Assembly (NCBI GenBank): GCA_019745155.1 | Contig: JAIETM010000012.1 | Coordinates: 1-64,000, forward strand | From: Chitinophagaceae bacterium | GTDB lineage: Bacteria > Bacteroidota > Bacteroidia > Chitinophagales > Chitinophagaceae | Direction of reading: 5' to 3' | Length of the DNA stretch: 64,000 bases | Part shown: positions 1-8,208 of the stretch, piece after piece | Layout: every line of letters begins with the position of its first letter | Position numbering within the stretch: position 1 is the first letter of the stretch | The notes under the pieces: generated by a model | What the model saw: the letters and a program-made list of their open reading frames with translations, nothing else | What the model was told of the DNA's origin: nothing | Databases searched by the model: none | Position numbers and translations under genes: made by a program

Positions 1-384
1 AGCAAAATGACTTCTGTAAGATTTTTGGGGACTTGTGCCGAGCAGGGTCTCACAGAGTGGACCCTGCTCCATTGATCTTAGCAAATCTTCATAGCCCAGG
101 GTCTCCGCTACGCGGAAGACCCCGCGGCAGCAAAATGACTTCTGTAAGACTTTTGGGAGACTTGTGCCGAGCAGGGTCTCATAGAGTGGACCCTGCTCCA
201 TTGACGTAGCAAATCTTCACAGCTCAGGGTCTCCGCTATGCGGAAGAACCCGCGGCAGCAAAATGACTTCTGTAAGATTTTTGGGGACTTGTGCCGAGCA
301 GGGTCTCACAGAGTGGACCCTGCTCCATTGATCGTAGCAAATCTTCACAGCTCAGGGTCTCCGCTGCGCGGAAGACCCTGCGGC
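1..384. repeat. Three tandem copies of a 128-bp repeat
   Basis: Three head-to-tail units start at 1, 129 and 257, each exactly 128 bp apart and nearly identical. Each unit carries an inverted repeat (GAGCAGGGTC paired with GACCCTGCTC about 10 bp later) and a second imperfect one around GGGTCTCCGC/GCGGAAGACCC. No gene is seen in the stretch. The array may continue upstream of the window. Its role is unknown; it resembles the palindromic intergenic repeats found elsewhere in this window. Confidence 0.9.
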
Positions 385-394
385 AGCATATTAA

Positions 395-419
395 CCCCCG
401 CAGCATTGCGGGGGTTTTT
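395..419 (+). terminator. Intrinsic terminator
   Basis: A perfect 8-bp stem, CCCCCGCA/TGCGGGGG, with a GCAT loop is followed by TTTTT. It reads on the plus strand, so it ends a transcript entering from upstream of the window or from the repeat array, just before murF. Confidence 0.85.
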
Positions 420-433
420 GTTTACCATTATCT

Positions 434-1732
434 TTGAACAAACCACCAGCATTGGATATCTTAAGTTTATACCAGCTATTTCGTCGATACCCTTCTGTTC
501 AAACGGATACCAGAAAACTACAGCAAGGCGATCTATACTTCGCACTTAAAGGAGCGAATTTCAATGGTAACCAGTTTGCGTTGCAAGCATTAGAAAAAGG
601 CGCGGCTTATGCCATTGTGGATGAGGCCATGGCCATGCCACACCCACAAATTATATTGGTAGAGGATGTGCTCAGCACTTTACAAGCATTGGCATTGTAT
701 CACCGACAGCAATTGGGTATACCCGTCATTGCTATCACAGGAAGTAATGGAAAAACTACTACCAAGGAATTGGTGCATGCGGTTTTATCGAGTCATTTCA
801 AAACATACACCACCAAGGGTAACCTCAATAACCATATTGGCGTACCACTGACATTGTTATCCATTCAACCAGACGCAGAAATAGCTGTGGTTGAAATGGG
901 TGCCAACCACCAAAAAGAAATAGAAAGCTATTGCAGCTATACTGAACCTACACATGGCATCATCACCAATTGTGGTAAAGCACACTTGGAAGGTTTTGGT
1001 GGTATTGAAGGCGTAAGAAAAGGAAAAGGTGAATTGTATGATTTTCTGCGCAGCAATAACGGCACTGTCTTCCTGTTTGATGATTATGATTATCTGCAAC
1101 AAATGAGTGCAGGCATTCCACATGTCATTCGCTATGGCACAGCAAATGGATTGGTGCAAGGACAAGTAGCGATCAGCGAGCCTTTCTTAGAAGTTAGTAT
1201 TACTGAAGGCTTATCTACCAACCTCGTAAAAACACAATTAGTAGGCAGTTATAATTTACCCAATGTATTGTGTGCGTTAACCGTAGGTAAACATTTGCAA
1301 GTGCCAGAAGAAAAGATGATTGCTGCGATTGAGCAATACACGCCATCCAACAGCAGATCGCAGTTGGTGGAACGTGGTACGAATAAAATCATCTTAGACG
1401 CCTATAATGCTAACCCAAGTAGTGTGAAATTGGCTATTGAAAATTTTGCCAAGCTGGCTGCTGATCATAAGATTATTCTTTTAGGGGGCATGATGGAGCT
1501 AGGCGAAGAAAGTGTTGCTGAACACCAAACTATTACTGATTTGATTGCTCAGCATTCGTGGGATCAAGTGGTTTTAGTGGGAGGCGATTTCAGCAAAGTA
1601 TCGCACCAGTTTACCTACTTGCAAAATTCACTGGAAGCAAAAGCATGGCTGCAGCAATTATCGCCAGAAAATAGTTATCTGCTGATCAAAGGATCACGTA
1701 GCATGCAAATGGAAAAAATATTAGAATCCTGA
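434..1732 (+). CDS. murF: UDP-N-acetylmuramoyl-tripeptide--D-alanyl-D-alanine ligase
   Basis: MurF adds D-Ala-D-Ala to UDP-MurNAc-tripeptide in the cytoplasm, the last cytoplasmic step of the peptidoglycan precursor. The Mur-ligase P-loop ITGSNGKTTTK is at about residues 101-111, preceded by the substrate-binding N-terminal domain (TDTRK at 24-28). The length of 432 aa is normal for the family. The start is uncertain: this is a TTG codon that coincides with the last three bases of a TATCTTTG box (429-436). If that box is a promoter, the TTG at 452, which gives six residues before LYQLF, would be the better start. No other mur gene is nearby. Confidence 0.9.
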   Translation: MNKPPALDILSLYQLFRRYPSVQTDTRKLQQGDLYFALKGANFNGNQFALQALEKGAAYAIVDEAMAMPHPQIILVEDVLSTLQALALYHRQQLGIPVIAITGSNGKTTTKELVHAVLSSHFKTYTTKGNLNNHIGVPLTLLSIQPDAEIAVVEMGANHQKEIESYCSYTEPTHGIITNCGKAHLEGFGGIEGVRKGKGELYDFLRSNNGTVFLFDDYDYLQQMSAGIPHVIRYGTANGLVQGQVAISEPFLEVSITEGLSTNLVKTQLVGSYNLPNVLCALTVGKHLQVPEEKMIAAIEQYTPSNSRSQLVERGTNKIILDAYNANPSSVKLAIENFAKLAADHKIILLGGMMELGEESVAEHQTITDLIAQHSWDQVVLVGGDFSKVSHQFTYLQNSLEAKAWLQQLSPENSYLLIKGSRSMQMEKILES

Positions 1733-1743
1733 GCAAGAACACC

Positions 1744-2373
1744 ATGAACAAATTACAACAACTCTTTCCACAGTTTGAGCCTAACCTCATTGATGAATTA
1801 AGTGCAGAAGGTGCAATACGTGAAGCCAAAGCCGGCGAAGTCATCATGCGTACCGGACAATACATGAAGAGTACCATGCTGGTTCTTGACGGCATCATCA
1901 AAGTATTTCGTGAGAATGAAGAAGGTGGTGAATTCCTGATGTATTATATCAAACCAGGAGAAGCTTGCGCATTATCCATCATCTGTGCTGCAAAAATGGA
2001 AGCAAGTGAAATAACTGCAGTAGCGATGGAAGACACCATCTTATTGAGTATCCCTTTGCAATACATGGATGAGTGGATGAGTAAATACAAAACATGGTAT
2101 TATTTCGTCCTCGAAACCTACCGGAATCGTTTTGAAGAGATGCTTACATTGGTAGATCAGGTGGCATTCCGCAACATGGATGAGCGTCTGGAGTTTTACC
2201 TAAAACGCCATGCTGAAGTAAACCAGGTTCGAATTGTACAACTCTCGCATCAGCAGATCGCAGATGAATTGAATTCATCGCGCGAAGTCATCTCCCGACT
2301 GCTTAAGAAAATGGAACAAAGAGGCATGTTGAAACTACACAGAAACTTCATCGAATTGTTAAGCATCCGCTAA
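1744..2373 (+). CDS. Crp/Fnr family transcriptional regulator
   Basis: The 209-aa protein has an N-terminal cyclic-nucleotide-binding-like beta-roll (about 20-120), a long dimerisation helix and a C-terminal helix-turn-helix with QQIADELNSSREVISRLLKK at about 169-188. No cluster of four cysteines for an FNR-type 4Fe-4S centre is visible, so the signal is unknown. It starts 11 bp after murF and is followed by rhodanese, a membrane protein and thioredoxin. Such regulators sit beside rhodanese genes in many Bacteroidota, so control of the downstream redox/sulfur genes is likely (inference). A matching palindrome lies at 2385-2398. Confidence 0.88.
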   Translation: MNKLQQLFPQFEPNLIDELSAEGAIREAKAGEVIMRTGQYMKSTMLVLDGIIKVFRENEEGGEFLMYYIKPGEACALSIICAAKMEASEITAVAMEDTILLSIPLQYMDEWMSKYKTWYYFVLETYRNRFEEMLTLVDQVAFRNMDERLEFYLKRHAEVNQVRIVQLSHQQIADELNSSREVISRLLKKMEQRGMLKLHRNFIELLSIR

Positions 2374-2384
2374 TTACTGGGTTT

Positions 2385-2428
2385 GTAACATTAGTCACCG
2401 GATAAGCCTGTTGTAGTCTGCATTTTTG
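2385..2428 (+). promoter_or_regulatory. Candidate Crp/Fnr operator and promoter of the rhodanese-thioredoxin unit
   Basis: A Crp/Fnr-style dyad, GTAAC-ATTA-GTCAC, occupies 2385-2398: two 5-bp half-sites with N4 spacing, as in FNR-type sites. A near-consensus Bacteroidota -7 box, CATTTTTG (consensus TAnnTTTG), is at 2421-2428, 16 nt before the ATG at 2445. If transcription starts about 4 nt after the box, the dyad is centred near -40, the usual place for a class II activator. No -33 TTTG is present, which fits activator dependence. Binding is inferred. Confidence 0.5.
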
Positions 2429-2444
2429 TATCAAAATCAAACAC

Positions 2445-2762
2445 ATGGGCTTACTAGATATTTTATTTGGTGGTGGTGCCAAAGCAGCAGCTCAGCTGAA
2501 AGCTTTATACGAAGCAGGTGCAGTAATTGTAGATGTGCGCACTGCAGATGAGTTCAGATCTGGACACATCAAAGGTTCTATCAATATTCCCTTGCAGGTA
2601 TTGGCACAAAAGACCGCTGAACTCAAGAAGAAAAACAAACCAGTGATTACGGTATGCCGCAGCGGTAACAGAAGCGGTATGGCCATTGGTGTATTGAAGC
2701 AAGCTGGTATTGAAGCATATAATGGTGGTCCATGGAATAGTCTGGAACGTCAAATTGCCTAA
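2445..2762 (+). CDS. Single-domain rhodanese-like sulfurtransferase
   Basis: The 105-aa protein is one rhodanese domain with the active-site loop CRSGNRS (Cys71), expected to carry a persulfide during sulfur transfer. The substrate-side motif VDVRTADEF is at 29-37. No signal peptide is seen, so it is probably cytoplasmic. It is separated by 2 bp from the next gene and lies in a unit with a YgaP-like membrane protein and thioredoxin, which suggests thiosulfate/polysulfide or redox-stress handling (inference). Confidence 0.9.
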   Translation: MGLLDILFGGGAKAAAQLKALYEAGAVIVDVRTADEFRSGHIKGSINIPLQVLAQKTAELKKKNKPVITVCRSGNRSGMAIGVLKQAGIEAYNGGPWNSLERQIA

Positions 2763-2764
2763 TC

Positions 2765-3022
2765 ATGGAAAGAATACTGCAAAAGATAGATTTCGTTTTG
2801 GTGATTCGATTAATAGCAGGCGTCCTATTTGTGTGGACGGGCTGGGAGTTTAAGGACTGGACTCCTGCTATTTTCGGATTTGCCTGGATTGGTGTAGGTA
2901 TCTATGCCTCCATTACCCAAACTGGATGTGGTTATAATGGTAGTTGTGGTGTGCCTATGTCGCCCAGACGTCCCACACGAACCGCAAATGCTGCTGATGA
3001 TGTAGAATTCACTGAACTCTAA
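2765..3022 (+). CDS. DUF2892/YgaP-like small membrane protein
   Basis: The 85-aa protein has two hydrophobic segments (about 10-27 and 31-48) and then a short loop with two cysteines (CGYNGSC) and a polar tail. This matches the YgaP-like transmembrane domain that in some bacteria is fused to rhodanese; here the two are neighbouring genes 2 bp apart. The pair probably forms a membrane-associated sulfurtransferase (inference). Confidence 0.75.
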   Translation: MERILQKIDFVLVIRLIAGVLFVWTGWEFKDWTPAIFGFAWIGVGIYASITQTGCGYNGSCGVPMSPRRPTRTANAADDVEFTEL

Positions 3023-3034
3023 AATCTCCATCCT

Positions 3035-3340
3035 ATGTCAACCCAAAAAGAAACCTTTGCCGATATCATCAAGGGCGATACACCTGTACTGGTAGACTTT
3101 TTTGCTACCTGGTGCGGTCCTTGCAAGATGATGCAACCGATTCTGGAAAATCTACGTGATAGAATTGGCGATAAAGCGAGAATTATAAAGATTGATGTAG
3201 ACAAGAACCCACAAGTAGCCGCGAATTACCAAATCCAGGGTGTTCCTACTTTAATGGTCTTTCATAAAGGAGAAATAAAGTGGAGGAAATCAGGTGTGGT
3301 GCAGGCCAACCAGCTTGAACAAGTGATCAATGGTATTTGA
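3035..3340 (+). CDS. trxA: Thioredoxin
   Basis: The 101-aa thioredoxin fold has the active site WCGPC at residues 26-30 and the cis-proline loop GVPT at about 75. It has no signal peptide, so it is cytoplasmic. It lies 12 bp after the YgaP-like gene and is probably co-transcribed, supplying reducing power to the rhodanese or acting as a general disulfide reductase. The genome may have other thioredoxins, so the symbol is tentative. Confidence 0.88.
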   Translation: MSTQKETFADIIKGDTPVLVDFFATWCGPCKMMQPILENLRDRIGDKARIIKIDVDKNPQVAANYQIQGVPTLMVFHKGEIKWRKSGVVQANQLEQVINGI

Positions 3341-3372
3341 TACGATCTTAACTTGCAGGCAACCCTTTGAAC

Positions 3373-3831
3373 ATGAGCACAACTAAACGACCATTATACC
3401 TTACTAGCGTTTTGCAGAACAAATGTCCGCGCTGCAGACAGGGGCATATTTTCAAATCACAAAATGCCTATGATCTTAAGCACAACACGGAAATGCATGC
3501 CAATTGCCCAGTCTGTGAGCAACCTACTGAAATTGAAGTAGGCTTTTACTATGGAACAGGCTATGTGAGTTATGCGCTATCAGTAGCATTTATGGTGTCT
3601 ACATTTGTTGCTTGGAAAGTATTAATCGGCATGACATTCGATATTGATGATAATCGAATTTTTTATTGGCTTGGCGCAAGTATTACCTTGTTGATTCTCA
3701 TTCAACCCTTACTGATGCGCCTATCCAGAAGCCTTTGGCTGAGCTGGTTTGTTTCTTACGATCCTGAATGGAAAAACCGAAAACCAGAATTTGCTGAACG
3801 CGTGGTGCCTGAGCAGATGAATAATTGGTAA
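3373..3831 (+). CDS. DUF983 family membrane protein
   Basis: The 152-aa protein has a zinc-ribbon-like N-terminus (CPRC at about 18-21 and CPVC at about 46-49), followed by two transmembrane segments (about 65-87 and 97-118) and a polar tail. This is the DUF983 pattern, whose function is unknown. The ATG at 3373 is chosen over a TTG two codons upstream. It is 32 bp after thioredoxin and may belong to that unit. A convergent repeat array follows. Confidence 0.8.
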   Translation: MSTTKRPLYLTSVLQNKCPRCRQGHIFKSQNAYDLKHNTEMHANCPVCEQPTEIEVGFYYGTGYVSYALSVAFMVSTFVAWKVLIGMTFDIDDNRIFYWLGASITLLILIQPLLMRLSRSLWLSWFVSYDPEWKNRKPEFAERVVPEQMNNW

Positions 3832-3857
3832 TTCAACAATATATAAGATTACTTACA

Positions 3858-4358
3858 TTCTCCGGGGACTGAAGTCCCGGTAATGTTTGATCCTCACATC
3901 AGAATACTATTGCGTCTAAAAAACGCCTCCTAAACAAATTGATGGATTGTTTCTCCGAGGACTAAAGTCCTCGGTAATATTTAGCGAGCTGAACTCCGAA
4001 GGGGTTCAATTTGAATAGTACAATTATTACAAAACCTTACACGACCCTGAAGGGGTCGAATAAATACATTCTAAAAACTATCACGAATATTTTCTCCGGG
4101 GACTAAAGTCCCCGGTAATGTTTGATCCCCACATCAGAATACTATTACGTCTAAAAAACGCCTCCCACGCAAATTGATGGATTGTTTCTCCGAGGACTAA
4201 AGTCCTCGGTAATATTTTTCTTACGAGCTGAACCCCGAAGGGGTTCAATTTGAATAGCACAATTAATACAGAACGTTACACGACCCTGAAGGGGTCGAAT
4301 AAATACATTCTAAAAACTATCACGAATATTTTCTCCTGGGACTAAAGTCTCCGGTAAT
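3858..4358. repeat. Tandem array of palindrome-rich intergenic units
   Basis: Two nearly identical units start at 3858 and 4092 and a third, cut off after its first hairpin, starts at 4331 (periods 234 and 239 bp). Each unit holds several perfect or near-perfect hairpins: CCGGGGACT/AGTCCCCGG, CCGAGGACTAAAGTCCTCGG, GAACCCCGAAGGGGTTC and CGACCCTGAAGGGGTCG. The array fills the whole gap between the convergent DUF983 and epimerase genes. It resembles REP-type palindromic elements; no transposase is present. Confidence 0.85.
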
Positions 4359-4366
4359 CAATACGC

Positions 4367-5431
4367 TTAAATTACCTGAAATCCATGCGCATAAGGGTCA
4401 TCAGTTGGATCTATACTGATCGTGTTATAGCCATAAATCTTTGCCCAGCCTTCAATGGCAGGCCGAATAGCAGGCAAACTTGACACAGTGGTTTCTTCAG
4501 CAATCGTTCCATTGAACTTACTACCAATGATGCTTTCATGCACAAACACATCGCCTGCTTTTAATTGCCCCTTCGTGTACCATTGTGCCATACGTGCTGA
4601 TGTGCCTGTTCCGCAGGGACTTCTATCTATTGCTTTATCGCCATAAAACACGGCATTACGTGCAGTTGAGTTCGCATCAATCGTTTTGCCTGTCCACAAA
4701 ATGTGTGAGCAGCCATTGATCGTAGGATCATCAGGATGCACAAAACTATAATGTGCATTGATATTCTTTCTCAATGCTCTAGCCCAAGCAACCAATTGAT
4801 CAGCGCTATAATGTTCCAATCCTTTGAAGTGCGGTTGCACATCTACAATGGCATAGAAATTTCCCCCATACGCTACATCTAAGGTTAGCTCACCTAAATC
4901 CGGACAATGCGCAATAATCTTTTCTGCAGCCAGATAGGCCGGCACATTGGTTAATTGAACGGATACAACTTTTCCCGCCTCCTGCTTATATCGAACCATC
5001 ACCAACCCGGCTGGTGCTTCCATACGCACGATACCCGGTGTTTTCGGTTGTATCAACCCTTCTTCAATAGCAATAGTGATTGTGCCAATCGTACCATGGC
5101 CACACATCGGTAAACAGCCACTGGTTTCTATAAACAAGACGGCCACATCATTCTCGGGATCATGTGGCGGATAAAGTATACTGCCACTCATCATGTCATG
5201 CCCGCGTGGCTCAAACATCAACCCTTTTCTGATCCAATCATACTCGCGCAAAAAATGCTGTCTTTTCTCGCTCATGGTATGTCCTTCGAGCGTTGGTCCG
5301 CCAGCAGCCACTACCCTCACCGGATTACCGCAAGTATGGGCATCAATGCAATGAAAGACATGACCACTCCTAGCTTTGGAACCAAATCTACCCTGTGCAT
5401 CAAAAGGAAGGGGCGCTGCTTGAAAAGGCAT
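4367..5431 (-). CDS. 4-hydroxyproline 2-epimerase (proline racemase family)
   Basis: The enzyme interconverts trans-4-hydroxy-L-proline and cis-4-hydroxy-D-proline, the entry step of hydroxyproline catabolism. Both catalytic cysteines are present: MCGHGTIG (Cys110) and DRSPCGTGTS (Cys273). This makes it an epimerase/racemase and not the Thr-containing dehydratase subtype. The protein has 354 aa from the ATG at 5431; a TTG two codons upstream is rejected. The N-terminus is some 20 residues longer than usual before HCIDAHTCGNP. The remaining pathway enzymes are encoded at 6722-10376 on the same strand, beyond an opposite-strand gene. Confidence 0.9.
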   Translation of the reverse strand: MPFQAAPLPFDAQGRFGSKARSGHVFHCIDAHTCGNPVRVVAAGGPTLEGHTMSEKRQHFLREYDWIRKGLMFEPRGHDMMSGSILYPPHDPENDVAVLFIETSGCLPMCGHGTIGTITIAIEEGLIQPKTPGIVRMEAPAGLVMVRYKQEAGKVVSVQLTNVPAYLAAEKIIAHCPDLGELTLDVAYGGNFYAIVDVQPHFKGLEHYSADQLVAWARALRKNINAHYSFVHPDDPTINGCSHILWTGKTIDANSTARNAVFYGDKAIDRSPCGTGTSARMAQWYTKGQLKAGDVFVHESIIGSKFNGTIAEETTVSSLPAIRPAIEGWAKIYGYNTISIDPTDDPYAHGFQVI

Positions 5432-5453
5432 AAGCAAAATCCATTTACATTTG
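5420..5453 (+). promoter_or_regulatory. Bacteroidota-type promoter of the hydroxylase gene
   Basis: A perfect -7 box, TACATTTG, is at 5446-5453, with a TTG at 5420-5422 spaced 23 bp away, the upper limit of the TTG-N17-23-TAnnTTTG pattern. The box lies 18 nt before the ATG at 5472 and after the upstream TTG candidate start at 5451, which it therefore rules out. Confidence 0.55.
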
Positions 5454-5471
5454 AGAAAATTTGCTTGCAGT

Positions 5472-6746
5472 ATGGAAACCTATGGCCGCATACTACTGAT
5501 TGCCATGCCTGCTTTTCTCGCACTGGTTTTGTTGGAGAAATGGTATGGCTGGTGGAAAGGTAAGGATACCGTTCGGAATATGGATATGATCTCCAGCTTG
5601 ACTTCCGGCGTCACCAACGTAACCAAAGATGTACTGGGTTTGAGTGTAGCCATTCTCTCCTATCAATGGATGGTGAACCATATGCGCATTGTAACCATTG
5701 AATCTACATGGCTTACTTACTTGATTGCCTTCATGGCCTTAGATTTTGCCGGTTATTGGACACACCGCATTGCACATACCTATAACTTTTTCTGGAACAA
5801 CCACATCATTCACCATAGCAGTGAAGAATTCAATCTGGCCTGTGCGTTGCGACAGAGTATTTCTGTATTCGTGCGCATTTTCGCTTTCTTATTGCTGCCT
5901 GCAGCGCTATTGGGTGTTGATGCGAAAGTAGTGGCCATTGTAGCACCCCTGCATTTGTTTGCGCAGTTCTGGTATCATACACAGCATATTGATCGAATGG
6001 GTTTTCTGGAACATATTATTGTAACACCTTCGCATCACCGCGTGCATCATGCCATTAATCCAGAGTATATTGATAAGAACTATGCGCAGATTTTTATTTT
6101 TTGGGATAAGCTCTTTGGTACGTTTCAGGAAGAAAAACCAGATGTACCACCTGTCTATGGTATTACCCGACCAGCAAGAACTTGGAACCCAATCAAGATT
6201 AATTTTCAGCATTTGTGGCTGCTCATCACCGATGCATGGAGAACGAAAAGCTGGAAGGACAAGTTTCGCATCTGGTTAATGCCTACCGGTTGGAGACCTG
6301 CTGATGTTGCGGAAAAATATCCGGTCTATAAAATTGATGATGTATATCACTTCGCTAAATATGATACCAAAGGTTCTACGCCTTTGCATGCGTGGCTATG
6401 GATACAATTGGTAGCACTACTACTTTTCATCAGCTATCTGTTTGGCAATATTGCACAGATTGGCAGTCCGGGCATGTTCCTATACGGTGCTTTTGTTTTC
6501 TTAAGCGTATACAGCCTTACTGAACTAATGGACAGAAATCGCAATGCCATTTATTGGGAAATATTCAAAAATGGATTTGCAGCTTATTTACTGATTGCGC
6601 AAGGTGATTGGTTTGGCATCAGTGTATTGGCAGCATGGGCAGTCTATGCAATTGCTGCTTACCTGATTGTTTCCACTATTATAACAGCGTATTTCAGTTT
6701 TCAGAAAGACAGTACACCCAATCAAGCTGGTGCTTTGGTGAGTTGA
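5472..6746 (+). CDS. Sterol desaturase / fatty acid hydroxylase family membrane protein
   Basis: This 424-aa integral membrane protein carries the histidine boxes of the di-iron hydroxylase superfamily: HRIAH, HIIHH and HHRVHH, between about residues 95 and 200. Further hydrophobic segments form the C-terminal third. Members hydroxylate or desaturate lipids at the membrane; the substrate cannot be told from sequence. The ATG at 5472 follows a good -7 box. The 3' end overlaps the convergent aldehyde dehydrogenase gene by 25 bp. It sits inside the hydroxyproline cluster without a known link to that pathway. Confidence 0.85.
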   Translation: METYGRILLIAMPAFLALVLLEKWYGWWKGKDTVRNMDMISSLTSGVTNVTKDVLGLSVAILSYQWMVNHMRIVTIESTWLTYLIAFMALDFAGYWTHRIAHTYNFFWNNHIIHHSSEEFNLACALRQSISVFVRIFAFLLLPAALLGVDAKVVAIVAPLHLFAQFWYHTQHIDRMGFLEHIIVTPSHHRVHHAINPEYIDKNYAQIFIFWDKLFGTFQEEKPDVPPVYGITRPARTWNPIKINFQHLWLLITDAWRTKSWKDKFRIWLMPTGWRPADVAEKYPVYKIDDVYHFAKYDTKGSTPLHAWLWIQLVALLLFISYLFGNIAQIGSPGMFLYGAFVFLSVYSLTELMDRNRNAIYWEIFKNGFAAYLLIAQGDWFGISVLAAWAVYAIAAYLIVSTIITAYFSFQKDSTPNQAGALVS

Positions 6747-8206
6747 TCGTTCACTGTACGCCAGATGTTTAATGGATTTTCTCGCTTCAAAGCATCGGGT
6801 AATAATGTATCAGGCCAATTCTGATAAGCGATTGGTCTGGAGAAACGCTTGATACCATCAGCACCTACAGAACCAAAGCGACTATCGGTTGATGCGGGAA
6901 ATGGTCCGCCATGCTGCATACTCAAGCACACTTCTACACCAGTTGGTACACCGTTGAAGATGATGCGTCCGCACAATTGTTGTATTTGCTGAATTAGTTC
7001 AGCGCTATTTGCTGCTTCTGTTTCTGTTGCCATACAAGTAGCGGTTAATTGTCCGTGTATCTGCTTCGAAACAGCGAGCATTTCGTTCATATCAGCACAT
7101 TGCACCACCAATGAATAAGGCCCGAAGACTTCTTCTTGTAATTGTGGTTGTGCCAAAAAGTTTGCGGCACTTGTGGTAGCGATTGTTGGGATAGGTAATA
7201 AACCATCTGCGTTGGATGCAACAGCTGTTGCAATTATTACACCTGTTACACCTAAAGCAGTCAAGCGATTTTTTTTATAGTTAGCAGCAATACCAGCATG
7301 CAACATCGGCGCTGGCGCGATTTGTTCAATAGCTTTACCTAAGGTTTGGATGAATTCATTCAAAGCGGGAGAAGCAATACCAATGATGAGTCCGGGATTG
7401 GTACAGAATTGTCCCATACCCAAAGTGATAGAACCTGCATATAGATTGGCAATCGCTTCAGCATCAGTTGCCAGCTTTTCTGGAAACAGAAATACGGGAT
7501 TGATACTACCCATTTCTGCAAAGACAGGGATAGGTTCTTTGCGCTGATTGGCCATATCGAAAATGGCTTTACCACCTTGATAGGAGCCGGTGAAACCAAT
7601 CGCTTTTGTATAAGGATGTTGAATGAGTGCATGTGTAGTGGCTAACCCATCATCATGCACATGCGTGAATACAGCTGCAGGTAATTGCATTATTGAAACT
7701 GCATTCGCGATTGCAGCTGCAGCCATGGAGGATGTTTTAGGATGTGCAGGATGCGCTTTCACAATAACCGGACAACCAGCAGCCAGTGCGGTTGCCGTAT
7801 CACCACCTGCAGTAGAATAGGCATAAGGAAAATTGCTGGCACCGAAGACCAAGACCGGACCAAGGCCCACCCGCATCTTGCGCAGATCGGGTTTGGGTGG
7901 GGCTTTATCCGGGATGGCTGTATCAATACAAGCTTCTAACCAATCGCCACGCTCGCAAGCATCCGCATAACTATTCAATTGAAAGATGGTACGTGCACGC
8001 TCACCTCTTAGTCTTGCCTCAGGCAAGTGGGTTTCTTCCATCGCAGCATGAATCCATGCATCACCGAGTGCTTCTAATTGAAGGGCGATCTCTCGCATCA
8101 ATGCAGCACGGATTTGCAAAGAAGTTTGCTGGTACACAGCAAATGCTTCCCATGCAGCTTCCATCAAACTGTTCACTGATTCAGGCTTGGTATAAATGAT
8201 TTCCAT
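6722..8206 (-). CDS. 2,5-dioxovalerate (alpha-ketoglutaric semialdehyde) dehydrogenase
   Basis: The 494-aa aldehyde dehydrogenase has catalytic Glu231 (FAEMGS) and Cys268 (GQFCTNPG) and the cofactor-binding FTGS loop near 205-208. The QFCTNPG form and the context identify the NADP-type alpha-ketoglutaric semialdehyde dehydrogenases. It oxidises 2,5-dioxopentanoate to 2-oxoglutarate, the last step of hydroxyproline breakdown. It lies 2 bp after the deaminase gene and is the distal gene of the three-gene operon starting at 10376. Confidence 0.88.
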   Translation of the reverse strand: MEIIYTKPESVNSLMEAAWEAFAVYQQTSLQIRAALMREIALQLEALGDAWIHAAMEETHLPEARLRGERARTIFQLNSYADACERGDWLEACIDTAIPDKAPPKPDLRKMRVGLGPVLVFGASNFPYAYSTAGGDTATALAAGCPVIVKAHPAHPKTSSMAAAAIANAVSIMQLPAAVFTHVHDDGLATTHALIQHPYTKAIGFTGSYQGGKAIFDMANQRKEPIPVFAEMGSINPVFLFPEKLATDAEAIANLYAGSITLGMGQFCTNPGLIIGIASPALNEFIQTLGKAIEQIAPAPMLHAGIAANYKKNRLTALGVTGVIIATAVASNADGLLPIPTIATTSAANFLAQPQLQEEVFGPYSLVVQCADMNEMLAVSKQIHGQLTATCMATETEAANSAELIQQIQQLCGRIIFNGVPTGVEVCLSMQHGGPFPASTDSRFGSVGADGIKRFSRPIAYQNWPDTLLPDALKRENPLNIWRTVNDQLTKAPA

Positions 8207-8208
8207 GC

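Noticed and set aside
1-384. CRISPR-like array
   Set aside because: The whole 128-bp unit repeats, including the parts that would be spacers; there are no unique spacers and no cas genes.
857-1165. Antisense 102-codon frame in murF
   Set aside because: It lies wholly within a well-identified gene and has no recognisable domain.
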